This document shows, piece by piece, positions 40,601-53,400 of a stretch of 64,000 bases of DNA. This stretch comes from Chamaea fasciata (taxonomy: Eukaryota > Chordata > Aves > Passeriformes > Sylviidae), in contig JARCOQ010000006.1 of the NCBI GenBank assembly GCA_029207755.1, positions 72,700,093 through 72,764,092 on the forward strand, written 5' to 3'. The translations under genes and the position numbers were made by a program. Below the pieces are notes generated by a model, which ran no database searches, had not been told where the DNA came from, and saw only the letters and a list, made by a program, of their open reading frames with translations. Within the stretch, counting starts at the first letter, position 1, and each line of letters opens with the position of its first letter.

Positions 40601-43600
40601 CCCCAAAGTAATCATTGCAATGGCTAATCCATTCCTAAATGCCATGTAAAAACCTGAATGACCAAGTTAGATTTCCACATATAAGCACAGTGTGCAAGGA
40701 TTAATTATTATTTTTGTTAGGAAACCAGAGTAAACTGATATTCACTTTTGTAGATGCCCTTTTAATACTTTCAGTGCACCAGTAACCTAATGCTTGGAAG
40801 AAAATACTACCTCAGCAGTACCTCTGTAATTAAGATTTCACCTCCTCGAGTCAGGCTCCCTTCATGGAGTGTGCTGTCATGGTGCTGGACACGGCCTTGT
40901 GATACCTGATATTGTTGTTTCAACGCAATAGGCAACTATACTTTCAGCTGGAGCAGTGCAAATGATAATATTATGGCCTGACAATGTTATTCTTTTAGTG
41001 GATGGTTTGTACCTCTAACAAGGAAAGTTTTATGAAATTTGTATTGGCTTGAATTACAGAAAGCATACCCGTTTAGTGGTTCACTTTGACATAACTTTTC
41101 TGGGTTTTTATTACTGCTTGGTACATAGGAACAGAATGGTTTTAATTTTTTTTTCTTTATTTTTATTGCTTTTGTCTTTAAAATGCTCCAAAGGATCTCT
41201 GTGTACAATGTGGTTTTAAACAGAAAAATATATTAATTTTGAACAGGCATTTTGTTTTAGTAAGTATCCCTTTCAGCATTCTTGTGTCTTTATTGGTATG
41301 AATGGCACAGCTTCAAAGGATAAAGATAAATACTTCATTCTTAGCATTGAAAACAACCTACTGTCAGCAGAAAAGCTTTTTGAACTGGTTGGAGCCTTGA
41401 TCTGAGAAGTTATTAATTTCTGACATCTCTCAGGCTCTTTCTTTTCAGCTTCCTTTCCAGCCAAAACAAATGGCCCTGTCCTGTCCTGAGCGGGGCTTTG
41501 GGCAGGGGTGCCCTGGCAGTGGATGCAGGTCAGTGCCAGGGCCCAGCCTGGTGCAGTCACCTGGGGCACCCTGAGCTGCAGACTGCTCTGCTGGGCTCAC
41601 TGCCTCCCAATTGGGGCTCCTTGCCAATTTCTGAAATCTGCTGTGGGGGCCTGACTTCTCATTTATCAGCTCAGGCACTCAGGACTGGAAGTTTTCACTT
41701 GGGCTTGTTCAGTGGTGGGAGTGCACACAAGAGAGAAACAACAGCCTTTTGTTCTGAACAATCTTTTTCTGTGAGTGAGATCTGGGGAGAAATTAGACCT
41801 GTAGAGAGGCCACCTATTTCATTAAAATGCTTTTTATGTTGTTGTTTTTTTAAAACCTTCCCATTTTACTCATCTTAGGCTAGGATGCCAAAATCAATCT
41901 CTGATCTATCACACTCTCCCCTAAGAAGATTTTGCTAGGAGTATTGTGTGGGGCAGGCAAGAGATTTAAACTTGGGGCAGTCATGCAGTCCCAACAGGGA
42001 CACTGTAAGAAGAAAGCAATGGATCTGGGTGAGTGGCTGCTGTGCCCCTGTGGGGAAGGGACTCTTCCCAGTGCTTCTCTGGTTCTAAGGCAAAGCCCAG
42101 ACTCTCTTTTCCACTTGGGTCATCTCAGTGCAAGTCCAACAAGGGCGTTGTGAGTCCAGCACGACTGGCAGTGAAACCACTTCCTGCAAAGACTTCAGGA
42201 ACGAGCTTGTGCTCCTGAATTCTCCAGTATCCCAAAAACACAGATCATCTCTTAGGGGTGCTGGTTTGTGCTGTTTGCTGCTGTGACAGTTCCCAGCTGA
42301 AGCACTAGGAATGGTGTATGTGTGGGGGTAGCATTAAGAGGTGTTTGTGTGGTGTCAGTTGGCCATGGAGGGGAAGGGAAGAAGCAAGCCTGGCATTTGA
42401 TTTTCCTGCTGGTTTCCTTCCTCTTTTCCATTGTCTCTATTCCTCTGCATAAGGGCAAGGAGAAACTTCCCAGCATTGCGTGAGCTCAGCTTGGCTGTGA
42501 AGTGTGAACAAAAGCTGTATGGATAGGTGTTTGGAAATAGGCTACAAAAATAATATTTATATATTGGGAAAGCTTTTAAACATTTCCTTTCTGTCCAGCT
42601 CAAATTCCAACTCCTTGAGCAGGTTCCATAAAAGACCATTCTTGAAATCAAGTTCCTGCATGAGATCTGACATCAAGAAGACACAACGACAGTTTGTCCA
42701 AATTAATGGACTTGAAATCTGTTTTCCTTTGGGAAACCTTTAATATTATTCCTTATGTTCCAATGACTTGACAGATCACAGACATGAGTAACACTTTCTC
42801 TAAAGTTATGTTCGCTACTTCTGGGGGAATAGCAAAGACAAAATGTTCACTGTGTTCATCCTTAGAATCCCTACTGGACTCCAAAGACTTCCATAGATGA
42901 GGGGATAAGAAAAACAGCCGTGGAAATTTAAAGTTCAGGCTCCTCAATAAGAAAAAGCAGGAGTCTTCAGTTCACTACTTTGCAGATTCTTAATCCTTAG
43001 CAATATTTTTTTTTTAATATTTCAAGATAATTTCCATCATAATGCAGCAGCTTTCCATTTGGGAAGCTTACATATCTGAAATATAATACATTTTTTTATT
43101 TACTTGAACTAAAACAGTGATAAAAATACGTAGGTTCATATTGCTGGTTTTAACCAGTGAATGCCCAAACAGACCCCTTGAAAAAAGGTTTTTACAAAGC
43201 TAAATTACTTCCATAGGTGAAACGTGAGTGAAAAAAATAATCAGCATGAAACATATTTTTGTACCCCCACTGAACCTCCATTTTCCATATTTTTGGTGCT
43301 GGCTGGAACCCCAATACCAAGTATTCCTTTCCTACGTGGAATGTTTTCAGCAGCTCAGAAGATAACACGTTCAGGTCTCACCCCAAAAACTGCATTTCCT
43401 GCAGTTTGTTCTTTCTCTCCTAGCCCAGCTTTTCTCTGAATCTGTAATAATTTTCAGTTTCTTTGCCAATAATTAAATTAACCCTTGTGAAATAGAACTT
43501 GAAACATGTTTCAGGTTTCCTCTCTTCCTTGAATAAAGAAATGGGAGCTTGTGAAGTATCCTTTAATCATGCATCAGCCAAATTATTTTTCAATTAACAA

Positions 43601-44190
43601 TTAAATAATGACTTTTTTTGCATTTTTCATTATTGAGGGAGTGTAAGGTAGTTTATTTGTAGGCAAATACATAGTAGAGACAAAGAGAATTTTCAATTAC
43701 TTACTGGGCCTTCTGTATGTATCATATCTGAGCAGTAACCTGAGGAAAAGGTCAGTTAAAACAGCCATGGTCTTTCACAACAAAATACTTAATAGGAAGG
43801 ATCTAGGACAGAGTCCTTGGTCATATCCAAACTAAGAGAGTAATAAAAAATATCTTCAGCTAGAAAACAGATGTTTCAACACAATTCTGTGTCGTAGAAA
43901 TGTTTGAAAGAGTTTGTTTTAATTCCTTGTGAAAACAAAAGCAGATTTTGAAGCCTTGAGTGCAATCACAAGATGGATTTGTCCTTGGCTGGCTCTGCAC
44001 TTCAGCCAGGCATTGATTGCTGCTGCCCCCAGCTCAGCTTGCCCTGTCTGACCTGTTGGACTGGGCTTTTACTGGGAGCCAGTGCTCCCTACAGCCTGGC
44101 GAGGAGAGACAAGCCTGTGCTTCCAGGAGATATTGGAGAGCTGGTCTTCTTTCATCTCTAAAGCTGAGTTGTCCAGGCTGTGAAAGAGGG

Positions 44191-44450
44191 AAGGGAAGGG
44201 AAGGGAAGGGAAGGGAAGGGAAGGGAAGGGAAGGGAAGGGAAGGGAAGGGAAGGGAAGGGAAGGGAAGGGAAGGGAAGGGAAGGGAAGGGAAGGGAAGGG
44301 AAGGGAAGGGAAGGGAAGGGAAGGGAAGGGAAGGGAAGGGAAGGGAAGGGAAGGGAAGGGAAGGGAAGGGAAGGGAAGGGAAGGGAAGGGAAGGGAAGGG
44401 AAGGGAAGGGAAGGGAAGGGAAGGGAAGGGAAGGGAAGGGAAGGGAAGGG
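44191..44450 (+). repeat. Pure (AAGGG)n microsatellite, 52 copies
   Basis: 260 bp of uninterrupted AAGGG units, flanked by GAAAGAGGG on the left and AAGG then TATCCA on the right. One strand is purely purine, so triplex, G-quadruplex or other non-B structures are possible. Because the unit length is 5, every frame on both strands is open: the plus strand reads (GREGK)n and the minus strand (PFPSL)n. The ORFs of 94 to 188 codons spanning 44,017-44,691 are therefore not genes. The assembled length may be imprecise, since such arrays are hard to sequence. Confidence 0.98.
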
Positions 44451-44459
44451 AAGGTATCC

Positions 44460-47400
44460 ACTGAAGAAATGGAGAGATGAGTCCTATGAAAAACAGGAAA
44501 GGCAGAGTAGATTGGGACCAGCAGTGCAAATGAACAGTTGTGCTATCTATGAAAGGGTAGGACTGTTTGCACAGTGGAAATAATGTGTAAAGCACAGGCG
44601 CAAATGGCTGTGTGTCCCCTCCTGGCTGAGAGCCTGCCCTGGCCCTGACACGTTCTCCCTCATGGAGCTCCTTGCATGGAGACCCTGACAAGTGTGGGCA
44701 ACAAAACCTAACATAAGGCTTGGGTGGGTGAAAATGACCTCAGGCAGGCTTTTGAGTTGACCAGATAAAGACTTGCTCCTCCAAGCAGCCAAAGTCTTTG
44801 ATCTTTTTCTCCTTTCCAAATCCTTTTTCTTTCCTCCTATTTATTCTCTTTTAACCTGTCCACCTACTCTAAGCCCCTTTTCTTGTTTTTAATTCCATGT
44901 TTTCACACTCTTTCTCCTCCTGTGTTTTCCACATGCTTTCTTTCCTGCTCCATTTTTTTTCCTACATTCTTCCCTCAAGCCATGACAGCTTTTAGTTACA
45001 ATGAGAAATGACATATTGTGAAGGTGCTCTATTTTCCAACCTCTTCCCATACTCACTCTGAGCTGGGAGCAAAATGTTCCTGGTGTGCTGCCAGCTGAAG
45101 CTCTCGCAGTGCTACAAAGCTGGCTCCCTCCCATGCATTCACTCCAGGGATGCAGTCCCACAGCACAAGCTTTTTTGTCAGCTACTTCCTACGTGGCTGA
45201 CCCTCTCTTCCTTTCCGGCACAGGACCCAGCAACTATGAATCAAACTATTTACACAAACTGTCCCTGAAGTGCAGAGGTAGAAATTCTGTTTATCAAAAC
45301 ACGCCTCTTTCTGGAGAAAATGGCAAAAACCTTTGTTTTACCAAAACATATGTGTTACTGTCTTATATTTATCATGGAAGTTGGATGTGTTTGAGACAGC
45401 AGCATCATTGCTGTGTTCACTCTTCTGGATGGTTTGGGATGAGGTTTCCTTGTATTTGCATTTTCTTTCAACTTGAGGATTATGTGGGGATCTAGTATCA
45501 TCTCCTCATGTTAACCAGGCAAAGCCAGACTGACTTCCTTACAACGTATTAAGAAAATACTTTGTTCCACTGCAACTTTTGGCCTCTTTTTGGTTAGCAG
45601 CTGCTCACATCTTTGAGGATTGTAGGCTTGCTACTTGACATTTATTTGCAAAGAAAAGCAGATACCATCTATTACCTCAACCATCATAAAAATTACTTAA
45701 GCCTTTCAGTGTAATTCTCCAATTAACGCATTTGAAAAATACATTTTTTCTCTCTTAAGTGCATTCTGAAATCGTGGAACTACTCCTGCTTCCAGCATTA
45801 GTCTACAAACAGAAAAGAAAAAGCATAATATTCTTTGGGGGGGAAGGTGGGATAGAAACAGGAAACAGAACATGATGCAAACTCTTTGCTCATATGAATG
45901 CTAATTTATAGCTTTAAATCATAAGATACTGGCCCAGTTTATTTTCTTAAAATTAGATTCCCTTTAATATAAAGAGGCAGAGATAAAACATTTCCTGGTG
46001 TTTGTCAGTGCAGGGGAAGGCACAAAGCTCGAGGAGAAGTGTTATATAACATGTCCCATAAACACCTCTGTATTTATAGTACTTTTTTAGTATGTCTTCC
46101 TTCTTTTGCTGAGCTTGCAGGCCTGGAGATCTATGCCTTATATAGTGGGTAAGAAGTGCTTTACCTCTGCTGTTCAGTCAGGGCTTAGGCTCTCCCAGTG
46201 TCCAGTTCTTGGCTATGAGCTCAGAGAAGAGAATTCTGCATCCAGAAGAGTCGAGTCCCACACCCCACTGAACTTGCTGTCACAAAAACAGCTTTGCCTT
46301 TGGTGTTCAAATACTTTGGGAAGAGTTTAACCCTTTATCTCTGAGTAAAGGGACATACTAACAGTAAACACCTCACCTCTGGCCTTTTAAAATTGAGTTT
46401 ATTTCTTCAAGTGTGTTGTTTCTAGGTATATGGTAAGATAAAAAGAACATGCAAGCCAGTGGGAAGGAGCATTAACCTTCTTTTTAAGGCCAGGCTGTGA
46501 ACAGCCCTGCTGTGTCTGGGCAGGACTTGGAAGAAGATTCCTTTTCCATGAGGAATCTGCCCTAACAAGACCATCTTTTCAGCTCACATGGGACCCTAAA
46601 AGCTGAGCTGGCAGGGGCTCCTGGCACTGCTGCCCACAGATAAACAGTCCATCACTCCCTGTCACAGCATCAGAGCAAGATACATGTATTCATTGTCAAT
46701 GTGCCAGTTACAAGTCCTTGTTTTAGCACAGACCCCACAAAAGTGGAGTGCTGTAGCTTAAAAACTGTACTGCAGACAGTGGTGGCTGAGGCAGAGGAAC
46801 AATCTCTGATTCATCCCCAGCCACTCACAGCTGGATTTGCAGAAATATCTTGCACAGATGCAGCAAAATCCTCTAGGACTCATCTGTCCAGATCCTTCAT
46901 GGAGTGATGCCCATGTCCTAGAAATAGATAGCTGCTCTTTCCTTAGGGATTTATTCTTTTGCTTCCTAGAGCTGTTGGCACCTGTGGCCCTTCCTGGCCC
47001 GGCTGCATGCTCTGTGCTGCCTGTGGCTACATCTGAATTGTGAGCATATGGAACTCCCTGTTTAGTCCTTTCAATTATTCTTTCCCAAGCTACTGGCTGC
47101 CACCTCACAGCCATGTGCTGACTCTCGCATGGCTAGATGCAGTTCCTAAGGAATTCTGTGCAGTTTTAATTGTCCATTTTCTCTCAGGAAATTCAGACCA
47201 TGGGACACAAATATAGAAAGCAAGAGAATTTTAATTTGCTCATGTTTCCAATGTGCCTGTAATCAGTTTGCTCTCAAACAGAGACAGTAGTCCACAGGAG
47301 TGTGCTCAAACTTGAAATTTGGTTGCTGGGAAGAGATGGAGGAAGAAGCTGGATCTGGGGCTTACTCTTATGGCCTTTAACTCCTGTGTGAAAAACACAG

Positions 47401-50400
47401 GAGGTGAAGCAGGTCTCCCTGCACCAGCCCCAAGAGATTTGGATTCTATCAGAGTGGATGAATGATTATGGGCATCCTGTCTGTCAGGTGCAATCTTCCC
47501 AACTTTTGCCATGGGTGACATGAATGTCAGCACCATCCTGCCCTACGAAGAGGCACAGCTTCAAGCTGGAGCATTGACTTTGAGGCCCTGATCATAAAAC
47601 ATAAAAAACCCTTGGGTAACTGGAAGCAATTCCACTTCTGTTCTGTAAGCTCCTTGGTCCAAACACCCTGCAGAAATGTCAGTTATTGTTTGGTATTACT
47701 CTTGGGAGGATGTGTGGGCAAAATCCTCTCAAACAGGAAGTTCTTTCATAGCTGTGTTCAGAGCAACCGTAATCACATTACATTTTCTGTTTCTTCAAAG
47801 ATCCCAGATGCCTCTCAGTTCATGTTTAATGTCTGGATGTGTTTGTTATGTTGATGGTAATTTACCTACAGAGCATAATTAGGGAAATTCCTAGAGCTGG
47901 TGATAAAGTGCATAGAACTGGTCACCACAGGAGGTTTTTCCTCAGTTGCAAGTGAACCCTTGAGTCATTCAGAGAAATGGAGATATTTTCTGGGGAAACA
48001 GAGCTCTTTTGACAGTGCTTATTTTGTTGCAGAGATTTCTTAAGTTGGTGCAGTACCATGTTGCAAGTGACAATGCATTTCTAGGGCTGCTTCTTCCGCA
48101 CTTCCTTGGTCCCTTTTTGAATTTTCAGTCCCACTGTGGAAACCAAGGATCATTTTCATGCTTGTCAGGCTTCCGTGGTCATAAATTCCTTCTCTTGTTC
48201 TGCCCTTACAAGACTTGAGGGTCATTTTCATCTATGTCAGGGTGAAAGTGTTTCAAAATCTCAAGTAACAGTCTTGCTGTGCTGCTGTGCAGGCAAAGTG
48301 CAGACAATAAAGCAATATTAAGCCATAATCCATTTTTAATGAGATTGGGGAAAATAATAGAGGACCAACTATAAGACTTGGTACAACAAATATTTACCTA
48401 TTGTGTGCAATAGATTTGTTTACTAGAGGCTGGGGTTTCACTGCCCACTTGTGGAGATGGGATCTTTGTGTCCAACTGGCATGTTGATCATGGCATCACC
48501 TGTGTTGCATACACTTAACACAAACCACAGCACCTATTGCCATGTAAATCCTCTCCCAAGAAACTGTTTAGTTCAGATTTCAGTGAAATCACGAGACTAA
48601 GTTTCTCAAAAGTAGCATGTTTAAAACAACCAAAATGAAAAAAGGAAAGATCACAAAGAATTGTGTCTATCCCGATAAGTAATGGCTTTTTAAGAGTGAG
48701 TAATTTCCTAGGCAAGTAATATCTTTTTTTTTTCTGTCAGTCCTAATGAAAATGCTACTAATAAGTAAGTGCAACTTAAAAAGTTCATTTTTACAGAATT
48801 AGCATGGGCCTCCTGTTATGTTGGAAAGAACATGAGTTCAGCTGAAATGAGGTTTTGGGCTAAATGGCACGTTTCTATTTTTGCTGTGCTTTAATTGCTC
48901 CTTATTAAATTAGTATTATATAAACTAAGATTTAGCATAGTTCTATTTTTTATCCCGTTTCACAGTCAGCATAATAAAGATCCAGCACTTGATGACAGAA
49001 AGTAACGAATTACACACTGTCAGAACATGTGGCCAAAGCTGCTATTTCAGCTGAAAATGCACTTCTGGAAGGAAGGGGAGCTCTAGAGGAGTGGTGGAAT
49101 ATCTGGTTCAGTCTCTCCAGTCAATGCAGTGTGAAATTTCTATTAAGTCCTCCGACACCACAAATACAAAATGATAAGATGCTCCTGGTATTTTTTTAGG
49201 TACAAAAGCGTGCTGGCTTGCAATAGACTGATATTCTCATGCTTGATGAATACATCTTCTGCTACAGACACCATGTTTAATTTCTGCCCAACACTGGCAT
49301 TAGAACTGCAGGCATAAAATCAATTGCTAACAAAGCAAAACTGTTATATTTGCACCACTGGTAATTATTTTTCGTAATATATTCTGGGCATGTCTCTTCC
49401 GAAGGGTATGCTAAAGCAAGGAAAGAGATATAGGAGATGGATGATAAATTTTAGAAACCAAACAAGCATCTAAAACTCATTAAAATGGGTTAAGCTCAGG
49501 GGAACAGTAACTTAAGCACTAGATAGATTTTAATAGAATTTGGAAGGGATGAAAGAGAATATTTCACACCTTATGAACAGCAGCCACAGAACATATCAAG
49601 CATACAAACTACAAAACAGATATTTCTATTCACAATCGAGTTCAAAAAAGAACAGGAAGAATGTTTCCTGTTGTATGTATTTATGTGAAACACTCTTAGT
49701 GGCCACTTAGGGAATAACGTGAAGAAAAGTTTCACTGGCAGATAGCAGTTTCCCAAAGGACCGTGAGGTGTGACAGGGGTTATTAATGCCACTGCCGCAG
49801 TAAGGGTGTGATCTGTTTGGAGAAGTCTGTTAAAGATGCACATTGTGTAATAATGTATAAAACTTGTGTCACTAAAAGAGGGGCTGCAAGAAAGGGCTGA
49901 GGAACTCAGTTGAGCTGAAGAGACTATACCTAAGGTGAAAACAGACAATAGACAAGCATCTCATAGTTAGAAGTAGAGTGAAATGAAGAAACAAGTTAAT
50001 AACAGCAACAAGTGACGGTAGAGCATGGCTGTCTCTGTTGCATGCTTGCTGGAACCCATCTGGGCTCTTCTCAGGAACAGTGTGTGATCACACGGACCAT
50101 ATGTGCAGCAGCATCTCAGCTGAGCAAGCTGCTGATTTGAACTACTCATTTCCCTACAGTCACTGGGGTTAGTTGGAGTCAAAGTGGTATATATTTTAAT
50201 TAGAGTGAATGAAGAAAAAAATATTTCCATTTGTTCCACTAAATCCCCCAGATTTTCCTTTTAGCTCCATATGGAAAGCCTTACATTCATTTTCCAGTGG
50301 ATTTCTGTTTGTAGACAGAGAAAGCAGTGGAAGGGGCCTGTGTGTGCTGGCACAAGAGTCCACACCTCAAAGGTAGATGTGATTATTCAGAAAGCAGCTT

Positions 50401-53400
50401 GTAGATATGGTGTCTTGTAAACTGGAGAAGAGAATCAGTAACAAAAAACCACATGCCCAAGGGAACCCTTTCACCATGCAAATTCAGAAAAGCAAACCTT
50501 TAAAGTGATGTCAGGAATTCATGTGCTATTCATCACCTGACGTATTTTTATTGAAACCATCTGGTGGGTGATCCATAGTCATAATAATAAAACACCATTA
50601 ATCCAGGTGTCTTCAGATCATTACAGACAGATAGCAGGGTTGAATTTCAGCAGTGCCTTCCAGGTTTTGAAGTATCCATGAACAAGTGACCTCTTTGAAA
50701 TAAATCCTTATCTGGATCAAAATGCAATCCTGGGGCCACAGCACTTCCCAGGCTACACAGGTCTGTGCTGCAATGTAGTCTGCAGTCCTTAGGCCTCACT
50801 CGCATGTGGCAGGAATGTTTTCTGGCTTTTTCCTGCCCTGCATGTCCACTTTTTCCACGTAGAAGTCAAGGTACAAAGGGAAGGAGAGAAGAGTGCCAGG
50901 GATTGCCCTGCCAGGAGCTGGAAACAGCTGTGCTAAATCCCTGGAGCTGAGCCCCAGCCCCAGCCTGGGAACAGGCACCTCTTCTTCTTGCCCCACATTC
51001 CTCCTGACACCAGAAGTAGGATCATATTGCAGCAGCGCATTTTGTCAATCCATTATGCTGCACCTTGTTATCTGTACACTGAATCCTGCAGATAACTGTT
51101 TTCATTCAAGCTTATCTCCCAGAAAGGGAGCCAGTCTGGAGCTGAAAAGAACGAGAGATGGAGAAGCCATAATTTCCTATTCTTTCTTCATATTAAAGTG
51201 TTTCAAAATAGAGATTTCAAGATTTGGGAATGTGGTGAGTTTGAAGGTATTAATTTCCATCTCCTGACTAAAAGGCCGTGAGTAATGATTTTTCTTTGAC
51301 AGGGAGATACTGAAACCTGAGTTAAAGCAAATTAAGCACTATGGAAATACGCAAAGCCTTTCTACATTGGCTATATGGGGAATTTAGGAAGACTGTGAAA
51401 ACACCTGAAATGAAAGCACCAGGATATAAACAAAATAGGTCAGGTTCTTCCCTCTGGCACAGATTTAAGAGCCTTCTCTTCTTTGATAAAACCTACCTGA
51501 CTAATCAGCTCTGCCTCATCACATAGCACCAACTCTTACATTGGGTAGTGCCTTGACAAAATTGGTTTAGAGAAAAAAATAGCATGTGTTTGTCAGCATG
51601 TTTCAGCTACAACTGCAGTGTGTACAAGTGTGTTCATCTGCTACAAGTGCCGATGTCAAAGTGAGAGATACTGTTTTGAGAATTAACATTTTGACAATTA
51701 TTTGATAAGTTTTGTAATTAACATTTGTTTGAAGCACACCTCCACCCGAGTGATTTCTTTCACTATTGGGTTTGTGGACTGACAGGAAGAAGCTTATTCT
51801 TACTATTAAAAATAGGAAAAAAAGATGATGAATGTTTAAATTTTTCTATACAATATATCAAAAATAATTTATAATACAGTTAATATATGTATCGAAAATT
51901 GGAACTAGCAAGACAGGCTTGTTAACCTGCTGACTGGTTTAGAAACAGGACCTGTTTTTTCTTTAGGAGCTCTTCCTAAGGAAGTCTCTTGAGTCAGAAA
52001 ATCTCTCAGATGTGAGAACACAGCATCTGATATAGAAAGGCCTTGATCCTGCCAGGGGTTATGGAAGACTCTCAGGGAAGAATCAAGTCTTGCTGAGCAC
52101 AGCCCAGAGAAGCAACACAGTTGAATTGTGGTTTATTGAATTTCTGTGGTTTATTCCTGTTGAGGCATTCCCCTCATCTCATGCCCATTTTTTCCAGGTG
52201 ATGTCATCTGATTGATTACTGTTACAACTGGACAAGGATGCTCCAAGCTGCTGGAACCAAGCAACTGGGCTTTGCTTGCTGCAGGTGCTCTCTGCAGCTG
52301 TGGTTCGGGCAGCGCTACCTGGAGCTACCCAGCTCCTTGATTCCCTTCTCACTTATTCCACCTCTCCTCAGGTTTTTGGCAAATTTGCCTCATCGTTCCA
52401 GCTTTTACACAGTGCTGATAATAGATCACTGCAGGAACAGGATTCATTTATTCAAAGCTCTTTAAACACTGGAAAAGATGGACTTCAAAGGCAGGAAAAT
52501 GGGACACAGTGCAGGTGAACAGGGGAGAAGGATATGCATTCAGATTAAATGAGCCCTTCTGTATGCAAGCAAAGAAATTGGTTTCTGTCGGTCTTTTCTG
52601 ATGTTGAACTATAATAGCAAGGACAAATATAAAGTGGGATAGATCTCAGTGGAATGGGAAGTTTAGAGCTGAGCTAGCAGAAAGGCCAGATCCGCTGGGG
52701 AGTGGGAGGAGCTGGGTGAGGATGCATGGCTGGACTGTGTTACTCCTCCAGTGGCTAAGAGGTCTGGGTCTTCAATACAAGTTCATGCGCTGAAAAAACC
52801 ACATTTCCTCTGAACATACCTTCTGCTGCCTTCATCTGAGGTTCCTTTCCTCTTGTGCTGAGAGAAAGAGAGCAATTATCCCAGCATTTATCATTTTACC
52901 AACTAATTTTTCTTCCCTTGGACACCTTTCTCCCAGCTGGCAGACCCAGTCTATGTAACTGCTCCACAGATGGAAACTATTCCCTGTGTTTGATCTTTTT
53001 TCTCTGAACCTTTTCCAAGTCTGTCTTGGGGGAAGGTGGGTGGAGGTATGGGATGGACAGATGGAAGAAAGATGACTGACCAAAGCTGGAGCATCCAAAA
53101 TGTGGGTGTGAGAGGCTACACTGTGGAATCAGTATCTGCTTTGTTCTTTACCCCTTCTCTAATAATTTTCAACTACTGGTCTGTTGTCCTAAGCATTAAG
53201 CTGATATTTTTATCTATCTCTAATAATTCCAAAATCATACTCCCAAGCTTATTATTTCACCTTGAACCCATCATTTAATGTAAAAATTTGTGGATCATTG
53301 CTGCACTTTTATTTATGGATTTTTTGTCTGCTGTCTCACTGCCTTAGCACCAAACCTTATGACATCTTCTGCTGTGCCATGAGGGGAATCCTGCAACTAC

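Larger units (their letters stand above)
29800..44180. other. Gene-poor AT-rich sequence
   Basis: Holds a MIR-like stretch at 35.4 kb, a G-run at 37,027-37,047, AT microsatellites at 33,096-33,117 and 37,586-37,606, and an exon-like interval at 39,950-40,063. Open frames at 31,747-32,169 and 36,808-37,365 have no recognised domain; the second runs through the G-run, which makes it doubtful. No gene called. Confidence 0.5.

Noticed and set aside
44017..44691. Long open frames (up to 188 codons) encoding GREGK or PFPSL repeats
   Set aside because: They are created by the AAGGG microsatellite. A 5-bp unit without stops is open in all six frames, and no non-repeat coding sequence continues outside it.
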